A DNA stretch of 64,000 nucleotides from Onchidella celtica. Its lineage: Eukaryota > Mollusca > Gastropoda > Systellommatophora > Onchidiidae. The stretch is taken from the NCBI GenBank assembly GCA_963931925.1, contig OZ007569.1, positions 18,335,482 through 18,399,481 on the forward strand, written 5' to 3'. The notes below the pieces were generated by a model, which worked only from the letters and a program-made list of their open reading frames with translations, searched no databases and was not told where the DNA came from. Position 1 is the first letter of the stretch, and each line of letters begins with the position of its first letter. A program made the position numbers and the translations under genes. Below are positions 45,755 to 55,904 of the stretch, one piece after another.

Positions 45755-46282
45755 TTGTTTACTATTCGGATTCCTTTGCCAATGTGCTGGCCACGTGAGG
45801 CTTACATTTTGCCACTGGATCAGAGAATGTAAAGAGAAGAAAGGTCTCCGACAAGACAAATCACTGTGGTGTTTATCTTGGAAAAATGATAAGTTGCCAA
45901 GCGCAGATCTGGAGTGGAGACCTTGGGCTCAAATTGCGACTTTGTAAACACACACTGGCTGTGGCTGTGGTTGTGGTAGTGGTGGTCAAGGCCACTGGGG
46001 AGTTCAGAACTTATAAACAAACTCTTCGGGGCCTGGCGGGGAATAGGCCTTTAATGGGCCGCCAGTTGTTTCGTCCTGGCCTCCGAATACGTGGAAATGG
46101 CAAATGTAATAACATCCTCTTCACCACAGATTTGATGTGCAAATAAACACCACTTTTCGTGACTTCAAAAGGAAAAACAACAGGAAATCTGCCCAGTTTT
46201 TGGATGGTTCTTTTACATAAGCGTACGTACGAACCAACAAACAAAACATCCGTTTTCACGAACGGGGCGCAGGCAAAATAAG
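45199..46282. other. Gene-free stretch with poly-G and CT runs
   Basis: A poly-G run of about 16 lies near 45559 and a CT run at 45723-45754. Short frames have no recognisable domain. Confidence 0.45.
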
Positions 46283-46622
46283 CCCGGCGAGCGCTAGCCG
46301 ATTTTTAACTTCCCGCTGGTTGGATTGTGGCGTCACGACATCACGTTCCAATTAGATCCAACTAATTGTCTGGTGTGTGACGTCTCGTTGAAACTCAGTG
46401 TCGTGACAATACTATCTAATTTGTTGGCCGTTCAAAATCGTCAGTGACGAACGTGCAAGAGGTCTCATTGAAAATCAGTGTTGTGTCGTCAACCATCCAG
46501 TTTGTTGGCTGTTCAAAATCGGTTGGTACGAGGTTGCCCGAGGTCTCATTGAAACGCAACACCGTGACGTCACTATTCAAACTAGTTGGCCAATCAAAAT
46601 CCACTAGTGTGCTCCGGGCCTT
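46283..46622. mobile_element. Composite fold-back element of the CCCGGCGCACACTAG family
   Basis: The left end CCCGGCGAGCGCTAGCCGAT and the right end CCACTAGTGTGCTCCGGGCC are inverted repeats. The inside has repeated modules of GGCCGTTCAAAATCG, GAGGTCTCATTGAAA and CAATTTGTTGG types, with alternating orientation. One module has a perfect TGACGTCA (46565-46572). The best-preserved copy of the family here; no coding capacity. Confidence 0.75.
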
Positions 46623-47086
46623 AGAAGCTCAGTTGAATTGTCAACATAAACTGGGAAAGTAGGCCCTACAGTGTCTTTGGTGCCTGTTGCATGTTATTAT
46701 TGCGTATTGTTACATTGGCCCAGTTGTTAGCGATGAGAAGCTCACGGATCTAGACACGTTCCCCCCCCCCCCCCCCCAAACCCTTCCTCCTCAACCTCTG
46801 CCATTTTCAGTGGGTCAACTGGTGTGGGGCTTAGATAGCAATTGGTGTAAATGGCAACATAAAAAGATGAACATCATCATGGCAAGGGAAAACACGGCTA
46901 AAGGGTCAGCGGGTCTGAAAAGGTAACTGATAAAAATTATGTAATGGCCAAGTGGCTCCTTCTCACAATGGGTTGTATGCGATATGACGCGTTTCTGGTT
47001 GCTGCGGACAGCTGTCCGCCATTTTGACGGACCTGGCGACCGAGTTGTTTACGTCGTACTAGGCCTTATATTAAATTTCCTTTGAA

Positions 47087-47311
47087 ATGCCTGACTTTTG
47101 TTGTATTGTGGGGTGCCAAAATAAGAGATCAAAGCAGAAGGACCTCAGTTTTTTGTTTGTTTGTGTCTGGAGAAGGCCAGGCAACCGAAGATTTGACTAG
47201 GAAGAGGCGCCGAGCATGGTTAAAAGCTATGAATCGAAAGAATTTAGGAGACAAGGAAGCGACAACTAAGCCCTGGCTTCGAGTATGCGGGGAACATTTT
47301 GCGTCTGGTCA
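47087..47311 (+). pseudogene. THAP zinc-finger domain exon with one frame change
   Basis: From the ATG at 47087 the frame reads MPDFCCIVGCQNKRSKQKDL then SF, the canonical THAP start with the first two zinc cysteines. In the T-rich stretch near 47145-47160 the frame must change by one base. It then reads SGEGQATEDLTRKRRRAWLK followed by AMNRKNLGDKEA and the diagnostic WLRVCGEHFASG with the last Cys and His. All four C2CH ligands are present, as are the invariant Trp and the Phe of HFASG. Soon after comes CAT followed by GTCAGTGG, a possible donor. THAP fingers bind DNA in host regulators and in transposases. The frame change suggests a pseudogene, or a sequencing error in the T/G run. Confidence 0.75.
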
Positions 47312-48207
47312 TGTCAGTGGCACTTATTTGTTTTTGATCAATCACAGCATAGTTTCTATATAACTCGCACTTTGGTTGAAGCATTTTCTATCTGACTATT
47401 CCAGTAAAGAATCGAACTAATTTTACTACAAATGGTATAGATCTAAATGAACCAGGATCCATGACAAAATTCCTATTTTACGGTTTTCAGGGTAGATTTA
47501 TACACACAAAAAAAATGAGCAGACAGTGCAGAGAACAAAATGTTGTAGACTATATAATAGAGCTATTACATGCAGCCTATAAACCACGACATCACTGAAA
47601 CACTTCTTTAAATACATTGTAACTTTAATCCAATGCCAAGTAGTTCTACAACTTTTATTCCATACTCATTCAACACTGCTTTAGTAAGATCTGATTCCAT
47701 TATCCAGGACAATAATACATGAATTGGTCATTGCTGACGTATAGATCTATTCACTATCTTCAACACATCTTCAATATAAATATTACTTCGTAAGACTAAG
47801 AGTTACCAAGAAAATCTAGATAGGTCGTCTACTACGCACAACCACGTATTACTAGATCTAGTTAAATGTACAGTACATGACTGTGGGCCTAGATCCAGAT
47901 CTAGATCTCGTAATAGAATCTAGTCACAGGATTGACATGTTGATCAATGGATCTAGATCTATCTAGATCTAGAATCTAAATCTATACACTGTATCTGGTC
48001 TAGATATAATATGTGGTGTATCATTATTATTATGCATATGCTTGTTCATTAAACAAAACTCAATATAGGTGGAGCAGAAGCTCGGGGGGGAGGCAGAGCA
48101 CTAGGATAACAGTTCAAGAGAAAATAAGTATTAGGCGGACGAAGGTTGTAGTGCCTAGTTAGTGCTCGCGAAAGCAAAGCGGGAGTGAAAGAAGGAAGAA
48201 AGAAAAA

Positions 48208-48294
48208 TGACTAGAACCCGCGACCTCTGCTTAGGCACCCGTCGCCTTGCCAAGAAGAAAACAGATCGCTTAACCGTTCGGCCACTCCGCCTCT
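48208..48294 (-). mobile_element. tRNA-like sequence, probably the head of another SINE family
   Basis: The minus strand reads GGCGGAGTGGCCGAACGGTT with a perfect A box TGGCCGAACGG, and about 70 bases later GCGGGTTCTAGTC, a B box with two mismatches. The order and a long variable-arm-like insert resemble tRNA-Ser or tRNA-Leu. Acceptor-stem pairing is not evident and the T arm is degraded, so it is not a working tRNA gene. The sequence continuing to about 48060 may be the SINE body. Confidence 0.45.
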
Positions 48295-48409
48295 CAAAAA
48301 AAGAGACGATCGTGGCCGAACTGTTTCACGGTGTTTCTTGCTGACTTGAGTATTCGTTCGCTGGGACCCAACCCACTTGCGTCACCCCCCCCCCTCCCTG
48401 TTCTCTCTT

Positions 48410-48570
48410 CTTGTTCATTAGTGTAGTTGATGCATTTCAGCACGTTTGTTTTTTTTTGTCACTTCATTTTCTGTCTTCTCATTTGTTTGCTTTCTATCGT
48501 TTGGTTTTTGTTTTTTTTATTTCTCACGCAGGGTTTCGCTCCATTGCTCTGGGGGAACACTGGATGGGTC
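48410..48570 (-). repeat. GTAGCAAAGCC-family dispersed repeat, diverged copy
   Basis: TTCATTAGTGTAG, TTTTCTGTCTTCTCATTTG, TTCTCACGCAGGGTTTCGC match the right arm of the fold-back at 18050 (CTCATTAGTGTAG, TTCTTACGCGAGGCTTTGCC). Confidence 0.55.
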
Positions 48571-48919
48571 AGTCTTGTCTATAAACAATAATTTCGCCTC
48601 ATAGCGTCTCAGCGATCGCGGATTCAGAGCGGATGCGTTGCTCATGTCTTGTTCGGCTGCCATTTTCTCCAATCGGCAGTCCGTCAAAATGGCTGACGGC
48701 GCATGTCACGTGACTAACTAATACACCCCATTACCTCAGGCTGCCATTGTTTTTTCCCTTGGTTTTGGTTTTGTTTATTCATAGTAAGACAAAAAAAAAA
48801 AAAAAAGATAATTCCATGGTAAAAGGTTACATTTCATCATCTATATAATGTGAATATTGTGTTTAGCAGGACATAAACACTTCGATTTGGTTCCTATTGG
48901 TGAAGTTAAAGAAAGCTAG

Positions 48920-48925
<6 letters not shown>

Positions 48926-48975
<50 letters not shown>

Positions 48976-49177
48976 CAGCAAGATAGATAAAAGAAAGGAA
49001 GAAAAAAGATAGAAAAAAAAAGAAAGAGAAAAATAAGACAAAATGACAGACGAAGAAAGACAGAAGAGGGAAAGACAGAGGGAAAGAAAGCAAAGGAAAG
49101 AAAGACAGACAGATAGACAGAAAGAAGGAAAGTCAGAGTGAAAAACGATAGGGAGACACCGAGAAAGAAAGAAAGAC

Positions 49178-49228
<51 letters not shown>

Positions 49229-49265
49229 AAAAGAAAGAAAGAAAAACCTATGAAAGAAAGAAAAG
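48926..49265. repeat. (GA)n and (GAAA)n purine tract
   Basis: 48926-48972 is a nearly pure GA run. Imperfect purine-rich sequence follows, with an (AAAG)n run at about 49165-49250. Opposite-strand frames rich in Phe, Leu and Ser are artefacts. Confidence 0.95.
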
Positions 49266-49989
49266 AAGACAAACATTCGGACAGAAAGACTGAAAGAAAA
49301 TTTCATCTGCTGTCAAGAAAATTCTTTTTTTTTTTTATATACTTCGAGAACCAGATTAAGATATTCGGGAATCAAACCAATGCTTTTGGCTTTCTTCCCT
49401 GTAAGAAATAAGGCCTTCGCTGACCAAGACGTGAAGGTCAAGGGTGAGTTGGAGACAGCGCTGTTGCTGCCACTTATCTGGTTCAAGGCGAATCGTAAGT
49501 AGGTCAAGATTTCGAAGGCGCAGAACGGTTTTATTCGCAACCACTGTCCCTTATCCAGGCAATCTTCTCTTCCACATAGATTCACTGACGCGATGTCACA
49601 ATGGAAGTATGGTATTTTTGAACCCCTGGTCTGAGGTCACCGTCACTGTGTGTTATGTAATGATCCAAGGGACTGAATGGATCAAAATGGAACGTTCGAA
49701 ACAATACCCCCCTCCAAAAAACAACAGAAAAATAGATCAACATTAAAATGTTTGCATTATTGTTGATACACACCAGTTCTTCATACTTTACTCGCCACCT
49801 CCAACAACAGTCCTTTTCAGGGCTCAATAATAATCAGAAGGAAGAAGACGACAAAAACAACCAGGAACAAGACGAAAACATAAACAAAGACCGAACGAGA
49901 AAAAAAAAATACAAAGGGGAAAATTGGAGAACTATGAAACTAATGCTTATAATTATTGTTCGTTTATTTGTTAAAAAAAACAAACAAAC
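49266..49989. other. Gene-free stretch
   Basis: Frames at 49313, 49444, 49582 and 49748 overlap on both strands. None has a recognisable domain. Confidence 0.4.
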
Positions 49990-50359
49990 AAACAGTAAGA
50001 CGAACACGGGGGTCTGGTGGCAAGGTGCTCGCCCTCCATGCCGAAGGTATCGGGTTCGAATCCCGGGTCGGTGCAGGCATGTTGGAATTTTGCGATTTTT
50101 CTCATATTTTCCTGTCCTGATCCTATGGTAGGAAGGACCGAGAACCTAGTCTTCTCGAATAAGGACGAAAACATCGGAGGGCCCCTGTGCCCTTGGGCAT
50201 GTTAAAGATACCTTGGCAGTTAGAAATCGAAAAGAGCAGGCCGAACAGGCCGCTGCCGGAGCAAAATTCTAGAAAAACTAATCCCTATCACAACAAGAAA
50301 AAGAAAAAGTGAAAAAAGGGTGTAAATGCCAAGGGAAGCAAAACAGACCTAAACAGTAA
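49990..50359 (+). mobile_element. tRNA-derived SINE with target-site duplication
   Basis: Short-form copy (49999-50350). Head with A-box region GGTCTGGTGGC, perfect B box GGTTCGAATCC, full body, end at AAATGCCAAGGGAAGC. AAACAGTAA lies on each side (49990-49998 and 50351-50359). Confidence 0.9.
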
Positions 50360-50379
50360 CATGTTCACATTCTCCAGCT

Positions 50380-51659
50380 AACAGCCAGGGTACGGGAAAA
50401 CTGAGCCGGATTTTTAATCCTATTGTTCAAAACTTCAAAAGTAGCTCGTAAAAGCTGTTGGAAGACTGAGCCGGTTTTTGGCATATCGATACTTAATTTT
50501 TCTAACGACTAGTCAACCTCTTCCGTTCGCCACTTATCGAGACTGTTTCTTTGCTTTTTTTTCTGGTGAATTTTGTAAGAATTAAATGCATGTAATTATA
50601 ACAGCTGATTGAAACGGTCTTGATACGTGTTGCCTCCTGCTCACCACGGTGGAGGAGAGGGGGGGGGGGCGTGGAAGTCGGATTTTGAGCAGGATAAATG
50701 TTATATTGAGAGCTGTTAAAATCATGATAAAAATTGTTAAAAAATATTAAAAGGGGCCTCAGAACTTGGCGGGTAGCATCTTGAGAGCCATTTTGTGCAC
50801 AAACTCTGCCCGGGACAGCCTTTGCTCATTGTACTCAGTAATGAGGGTCTCCCTAATTCTCTCACGCTCACGCAAGCGTCTCACAGGAACATTGTGGTAC
50901 TGATAGGATGATCTGACCTTTATGTCAGTTCGTAGCTGTTCTTCTGCGAGTTTTTCGATGAACAGAAATATGTTTGGATGCGGCGATGTAAAGTGGGTTG
51001 CAAAATGTTTATGGAAACTTTCGCATGCATTGGTCGTTCTGACGGAATTTTCAAGACAAGCCCACAAGCTGGGCGGGTATTTGGCAGTTGAAGAAATGTA
51101 GTTGTTAAAAGCATAGTCTGAAAACATTGTGAGTTTGTCATCATCCTGGTCTGGGCATTGGACCATGATGACAAAAGCAAAGCAATCTTGTACTTCACTA
51201 GGCTCAAGAGCCGGTAAGCCAAAAATGGATTTTAGCCACATTGCAGTTTCACTGGTAAACTTGTACTCAGAAGATAGTTCAATTTGTTGAAGTTTTCGGC
51301 CCCATGCTTGACCGACATGAAACTGACAGGCTTTTATTGTAGTCCCTGGGAAGGTGCGTCGACAGGCGGAAAGCATGGCTAGCCTATTGAGTTGTGTTAG
51401 GCGCGCGCGCACAGTCAGTTTGTGACTGTTCCTGTTGTGTGTTAGCATACTGAGTCTATCCATAGATCTATCATGTTTATACAGTCCAGTGACTTTAGGG
51501 TTGATACATCAGTCTAATCGATCTGAAGTTCGAAAACAACATAGTCGATATCTACAACAAAAAACCGGCTCAGTTTTCCAACAGGAGTCGGCGGCTTATT
51601 GCGCAATGTGTTGCATAACAGGTGAAAAACCGGCTCAGTCTTCCGTACCCCAACAGCCA
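50380..51659 (-). mobile_element. MULE-like transposon with long inverted repeats and target duplication
   Basis: The element spans 50388-51651 (1264 bp). The left end starts GGGTACGG and the right end finishes CCGTACCCC. Within about 95 bp at each end the motif ACTGAGCCGG occurs twice (left at about 50400 and 50466; complement on the right at about 51564 and 51630), with 60-70 bp between. AACAGCCA flanks it exactly (50380-50387 and 51652-51659); counting one more base gives 8 of 9, near the 9-bp duplications usual for Mutator-like elements. It carries a partial MULE transposase on the minus strand. Because the N-terminal half of the gene is missing, it is a deletion derivative. Confidence 0.85.
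50759..51463 (-). pseudogene. MULE-type transposase, C-terminal part only
   Basis: An open minus-strand frame of 234 codons. Residues 35-60 read ACRRTFPGTTIKACQFHVGQ and AWGRKLQQ, matching the late MULE transposase core in which a Cys-x2-His pair (here CQFH) follows the second catalytic Asp. Later parts also fit: WLKSIFGLPALEPSEVQDCF at about 81, FNNYI, SLWAC, RTTNACESFHKHF at about 142-154 (containing the Thr-Thr-Asn-x-x-Glu signature), and a basic tail. The DDE core up to the second Asp and any zinc finger are absent, so it cannot be active. The frame is undamaged and ends at TGA near the left terminal repeat, so the deletion was probably recent. The first 30 residues do not fit the family and may be read-through of deletion-junction sequence. 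Confidence 0.8.
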
Positions 51660-51989
51660 AAATTACGACAATTTTTGCTTAATTTAACTCAACCCGGTGT
51701 CTATCCAAAGTCCTATGTCAGTGCATAGAGTTAAAATATAATAAGCCGATAACGAGCCATTTAACTAAAAGGCTGATCCGAATTTATTTTGTGCATGACT
51801 TGCGCACAGAACAGTAAGTACACTCAAAAGTATTTCGTCGTACAGGCGTGCAGTAGTTCTGGGAATATTTCGTCGGGTATTTGCCATGTTGTTGTATGTG
51901 TATTTTTGCCTTCTCAAGGAAATAAGGATTGAAATTTGGACCGCAAAATGGCTACAGCGCATGCCACATTACGCCACAAACACATATCT
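51660..51989. other. Gene-free stretch
   Basis: Short frames only and nothing recognised. Confidence 0.4.
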
Positions 51990-52110
51990 CGAGAGGTTTT
52001 TAACCGATTGGAATGACACTTTATAACGAAACTAGGAGTGAGAGAACCACTTTCATGACAAAACCTCAAAATCGACAAAATGTCACATATGGCGAATACC
52101 CCTGGATTTA
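51990..52110 (-). repeat. Dispersed repeat, partner of 44265
   Basis: The minus strand carries GAGGTTTTGTCATGAAAGTG, GTTCTCTCACTCCTAGTTTC and AAGTGTCATT, matching 44265-44380. Confidence 0.6.
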
Positions 52111-52309
52111 CAAGGTTTCTGGCTGTCGGTCTTCTCACAGTCAAATCTCTGCCAATCTATGTAGGTCATGCATGGAAAAACAGCTGGTTGGAATCGATGA
52201 CACAAACCTCTGTAACAAGTTCTGGTTTCTGTTTACCAGTATCATTGCTCATTAGTGCTACAAAATGTAGGTACTGAAGTCAATGACCTGCCCAGCCTGC
52301 AAACCCTGC

Positions 52310-52465
52310 GTCAGTCCGACGTAGATTTCCGTAGGATTGGTAGGATTACGGAAGGAACGTTTTTTTTTTCATCAAACCGACGTCTGTGCGATGGAGTAAC
52401 TATCGGATTTGCGTAGGAAACTTGACATCAATCTGACGTCAGATTATTCATAGGGTTTGCTGGCG
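52310..52465 (+). repeat. Dispersed repeat, copy 3 of 3
   Basis: CCGACGTAGATTTCCGTAGG, CATCAAACCGACGTCTGTGC, GATGGAGTAAC, ACTTGACATCAATCTGACGT and CATAGGGTTTGCTGG follow the order of the copies at 28862 and 42300. A run of T interrupts it near 52362. Confidence 0.65.
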
Positions 52466-52504
52466 GAGTGAAGGCTTTTGAGCAAATTGACCACAGAACA
52501 AATC

Positions 52505-52693
52505 TTGTGTTGCTGGAGCCTAGCCTCGCAGTAGGCGATTTTTTGATCAGCCAACAGATTGGATAGTGATGTCATGACAATTAGTTTCTGTTAGATCCAA
52601 CTTGTTGGCTGATACGCAAGGTCTCGAAACTCGTGACGTCGTCATTCAACTAGCTGACCGATCAAAATAATACTGGAGTGGGCCGAGGCTTAG
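52505..52693. mobile_element. Fold-back element of the CCCGGCGCACACTAG family
   Basis: The left arm (GCCTAGCCTCGCAGTAGGCG, TTTGATCAGCCAACAGATTG) pairs with the right arm (CTAGCTGACCGATCAAAATA, GTGGGCCGAGGCTTAG) in inverse orientation. Inner blocks GATGTCATGACA and GTGACGTCGTC match the family core. Confidence 0.65.
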
Positions 52694-53848
52694 AAAATGG
52701 ACCAATGAGTCAGATCGTGTATTCAACAAGATTGGAATGCCATGTGCTGGTGTAAACTCTGCCTGACCCAGAATACTCAGTTTCGCACGACATTCGTTTG
52801 TTGAACTGTGTGTTCCTGACGTGTGTAGCCCATCTCCTGACACCAGTGATCATACCAAGCGCTGGAGACCTACATGATACTTGGACGACAAAGCTCATTA
52901 TAGGTTTGCACTCTTCAGAAACACGTTTTGCTTATCTCGCCAATTTGCCATTTATGTCTAAATCAACTAGCGACACAGATTTTTTGTTTGTTTCGGGTCT
53001 CGTTAATGCGCTAGGGTCAGTTTAAGCCCATAGTATAGTCCACAAAACATAGGCAAAACAGACTTGACATAGGTTCAGGTTAAGACAGTGGTGATGATGT
53101 AATGTTAAAACAGATCATTTGATACCTTGTGCCATGAAACTTTTGAAAAAAAAACGTGTATGTTAATGCAAGTTGTTTTCACGGTTCAGTTGTGCCTTGC
53201 AATACAAAATACCATCATGATACCGTAACAACAACCCTCATAGAACGCCTCCCCCTCTCTTCAGTCATGAGCTTATTCTTAACGCATGGTCAGGCCCCGA
53301 ATTATAAACCTACCAGCAGCGCCAAACGTTTGTCTTGGACACAGTCAGGAAGTTATAGAATCATATTTTGTGTAGACTCGGCCTACTTGTGTTTGGCTGA
53401 AATTTATTCAGGGGAACGCCTACTTCCATAGATGGTCCCAGACGATTTCCAATACGAAAATATTTCAAGAATAGTAACGACCCCCCCCCCCCCCTGTTTG
53501 TTAAAGGTTTTATTATTTAGATTTTTGCTAAACCGTTCCCCGTGCTTCAATTTCTATCTCGGGACGGGAGATCGATTATTATTAAAGAGTGCCTCGTCAT
53601 GGAACACGCCCAGCTCTGTTCCTCCCCTATCCCCTAAGGCCCCAGTGTGTTTAAAAACTACATCGAGTTTCACCAGTCAGTGTCATCATCATCAACCATG
53701 ATTGCCGATTGCATTTCTACAGTTCCAAGTGTGAGTGCCGCACTCTGTCTCAACGGTAAAAGTTGATATTACCCAGATTACGAGGTTCTCAGTGTCAGGT
53801 CAAGACAAAAGTCAAATTTTAAATATTTGTTCTTACACTTTCGTGTCT
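52694..53848. other. Gene-free stretch of about 1.1 kb
   Basis: Frames at 52798, 53156 and 53432 are short without motifs. A poly-C run lies at about 53481. Confidence 0.4.
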
Positions 53849-53897
53849 CTGTGTGTGTGTGTGTGTGTGCACGTATATGTGTGTGTGCGTGTGTGTC

Positions 53898-53933
<36 letters not shown>

Positions 53934-53945
53934 GATGTGTGTGTG
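53849..53945. repeat. (GT)n(AT)n(GT)n compound microsatellite
   Basis: GT-rich run, about 24 bp of alternating TA at 53911-53934, then GT again. Seen directly. Confidence 0.95.
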
Positions 53946-54887
53946 TCTTGTCATTCAATTTCAACAGCTAACAAAATTTCACAAAACCCATGCAATGACG
54001 TCAGTATTTCCTCATTTGGTGCCAAAAGTATACCTCACCACCGTTCTTTAAGACTCTAGTAACTCAAAATTGTTCGAAATATCGGTTTTTATATTATCTT
54101 CAACCGCATCGAATGAACTTGGTTCCAGAACCCTAAGGCGAAAAATGATCAAATGACAAAATTTCCCAAAAAGTCGTCGTTGTCTAGACCAGTTGTGCTA
54201 AATGAAACCGTTTTTTGCTTCTCATGAAAAGTAGCCAAAACCAGATACTACATTTTATGGGAATGGTGTCGACTTTGTGACAGCCTTCCCCAAGACTTGC
54301 TGAATCATATCAGTCTAAAACCATTGGTTTACTGATGGTTTGTTAAAAAAAAAATCCGCGGTCATTCAATTCTATCCCGTATAAACTAGTATATATATAT
54401 TACCCCTCATACTTCTCATAAAACTCACAGCACAAAGAGTACCAGCATAGCCACCTTCTGACAATGCCAAGAATGTCCGCACTTAAAATGTTGAGCGCTG
54501 GAATAGATTACACTGCGGTGACCTTTCCCAAATCTCGGGCCTGAAATAAGGTTGTCCGACCTTCCTTTCTCTCTGTTTGTAAACATCCCCTTGTGTAACA
54601 GTACACGTATTTTCAGCACGAACATGCACGATACTGAAAGCCAACACCCTGTTTTAAGCAATTGATAGTCTAATTTCGATTTGTTCTGAGAGAACCCGTC
54701 AGCTCCAGATGGCTATCAAGCTAGTAATTTATTTATTTAAAAAAAAATTTATCTTGTGCAAGTACAAAAAAAGAAAGAAAAAGAGATGAATGAAAGGGGA
54801 GAGCACAATGCAAAGGGCACTAACTGCAGCTTTTTAGTCAGGTTTTCTGGGCTGTTCATAACCAGGTGATTTGCGGTTACACCCGAG
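53946..54887. other. Gene-free stretch
   Basis: AT-rich sequence without recognisable genes or shared repeats. Confidence 0.4.
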
Positions 54888-55450
54888 GCACAAGATACCG
54901 AGACGATTCAATTCGTCAAATTCCTTCCGTCGGCTTGCGGGCATAATTATCATCGATGTCAACAATGCAACAATTCGCACCACATCCCTTCATAACTGAA
55001 CGAAAAAGTGTTCAGGTATATTTGAGGAGATTCGCTGCACTTTGGCATTTGTACCTCACTTCTCTTGTTGTGGTAGGGATTCGTTTTTTAGAATATTGCC
55101 CGGGCAGCGGCCTTGTACGGCCTGCTCTTCATGATTTCCAACTGCCAAGGTATTTTTAGAATGCGCAACGTGCACACGGGCCCTCCGAATTGTTCGTCCT
55201 TATCCGAGAAGACTAGGTGCTCGATCCTACCTACCATAGGATCAGGGACAGGAAAGTATGAGAAAAAATCCCAAAATTCCAACATGCCTGCACCGACCGG
55301 GATTCGAACCCGGTACCTTCGGCATGAGAGGCGAGCACCTTGCCTCTAGACCACTGTGTCCCCTAACCGAACGAAAAATATACGCGCTTAAATTGTGGAC
55401 GTATAGTAGAAGAAGGAATGGTCCGTCTCGGTATTCTGTGTCTCGGGAAC
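54888..55450. mobile_element. CCGAGACGG-end inverted-repeat element interrupted by a SINE
   Basis: The left end CCCGAGGCACAAGATACCGA and the right end GTATTCTGTGTCTCGGG are inverted repeats and match the element at 23482-23739. Interior blocks are shared in order on both sides of the inserted SINE (TCAACAATGCAACAATTCGC on the left; AGAAGAAGGAATGGTCCGTC on the right). Confidence 0.78.
54994..55378 (-). mobile_element. tRNA-derived SINE inserted in another element, with 14-bp target duplication
   Basis: A complete short-form minus-strand copy (55008-55364) with head GGGGACACAGTGGTCTAGAG and perfect B box GGTTCGAATCC. Flanks are AACTGAACGAAAAA (54994-55007) and AACCGAACGAAAAA (55365-55378), one mismatch in 14. 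The head is among the best preserved in the window. Confidence 0.93.
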
Positions 55451-55642
55451 AACTAAATAAACTCAAAGGTGTATTTCAACAGCTGTATTGGTGTCCTCTA
55501 ATTCCTCCACAATGCGAGTAGTTTTAAGACTGTCCATCCCAGAGGAAAATTAATTGTGAAGAAAAACAAGGATAGCCGAAATGTCCAGATGCAGATTTTT
55601 CAGACTTCCCATAATGCTTTAATATAAATTTAAGAAAAGAAA

Positions 55643-55858
55643 ATGAAAATACCAAAGGACGAATGGGAAATTCAAGAAAACAACATGAAAATATCAGGGA
55701 CCGAATGGGAAATTCTAGAAAACAAAATAGAAATATCAACAAAAGACCGAGAAATGTACGAAAACAAAAGGAAAATATCAAAGAAAATAGGGGAAATTCA
55801 AAAAAACAAAGTACAAAATACCAATGAAAGAATGAGGAATTCATGGGGAAAAAAATGA
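55643..55858 (+). repeat. 42-bp degenerate tandem repeat in an open frame
   Basis: Five units start at 55643, 55685, 55727, 55769 and 55811. The frame encodes a 14-residue repeat of the form MKIPKDEWEIQENN, MKISGTEWEILENK, IEISTKDREMYENK and so on, charged with regularly spaced hydrophobic residues, like a coiled coil. Because 42 is divisible by 3, both strands stay open. There is no family match, upstream exon or promoter, so a diverged minisatellite is more likely than a gene. Confidence 0.7.
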
Positions 55859-55904
55859 AAACGAAAATAAGGAAAACTCTAGATTCCACCATTGCTTTCT
55901 TCAC

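Larger units (their letters stand above)
46942..48750. mobile_element. Candidate inverted-repeat element carrying a THAP exon
   Basis: The left segment (46942-47040) and the complement of the right segment (48670-48750) share ATGGGTTGTAT/ATGGGGTGTAT, a GACGCG/GACATGCG block and CCATTTTGACGGAC, in the same order. Each side forms a small hairpin (GTCCG...CGGAC; CCGTC...GACGG). Inside are the THAP exon (47087), an AGATCT-rich stretch (47870-48005), a tRNA-like sequence (48208) and a dispersed repeat (48410). THAP domains occur in P-type and other DNA transposases. Borders and target duplication are not established. Confidence 0.4.

Noticed and set aside
47870..48005. AGATCT-rich cluster as a regulatory array
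   Set aside because: Many overlapping AGATCT/TCTAGA words but no regular spacing; probably low-complexity drift.
48208..48294. Working tRNA-Ser or tRNA-Leu gene
   Set aside because: The acceptor stem and T arm do not pair; only the promoter boxes are good.
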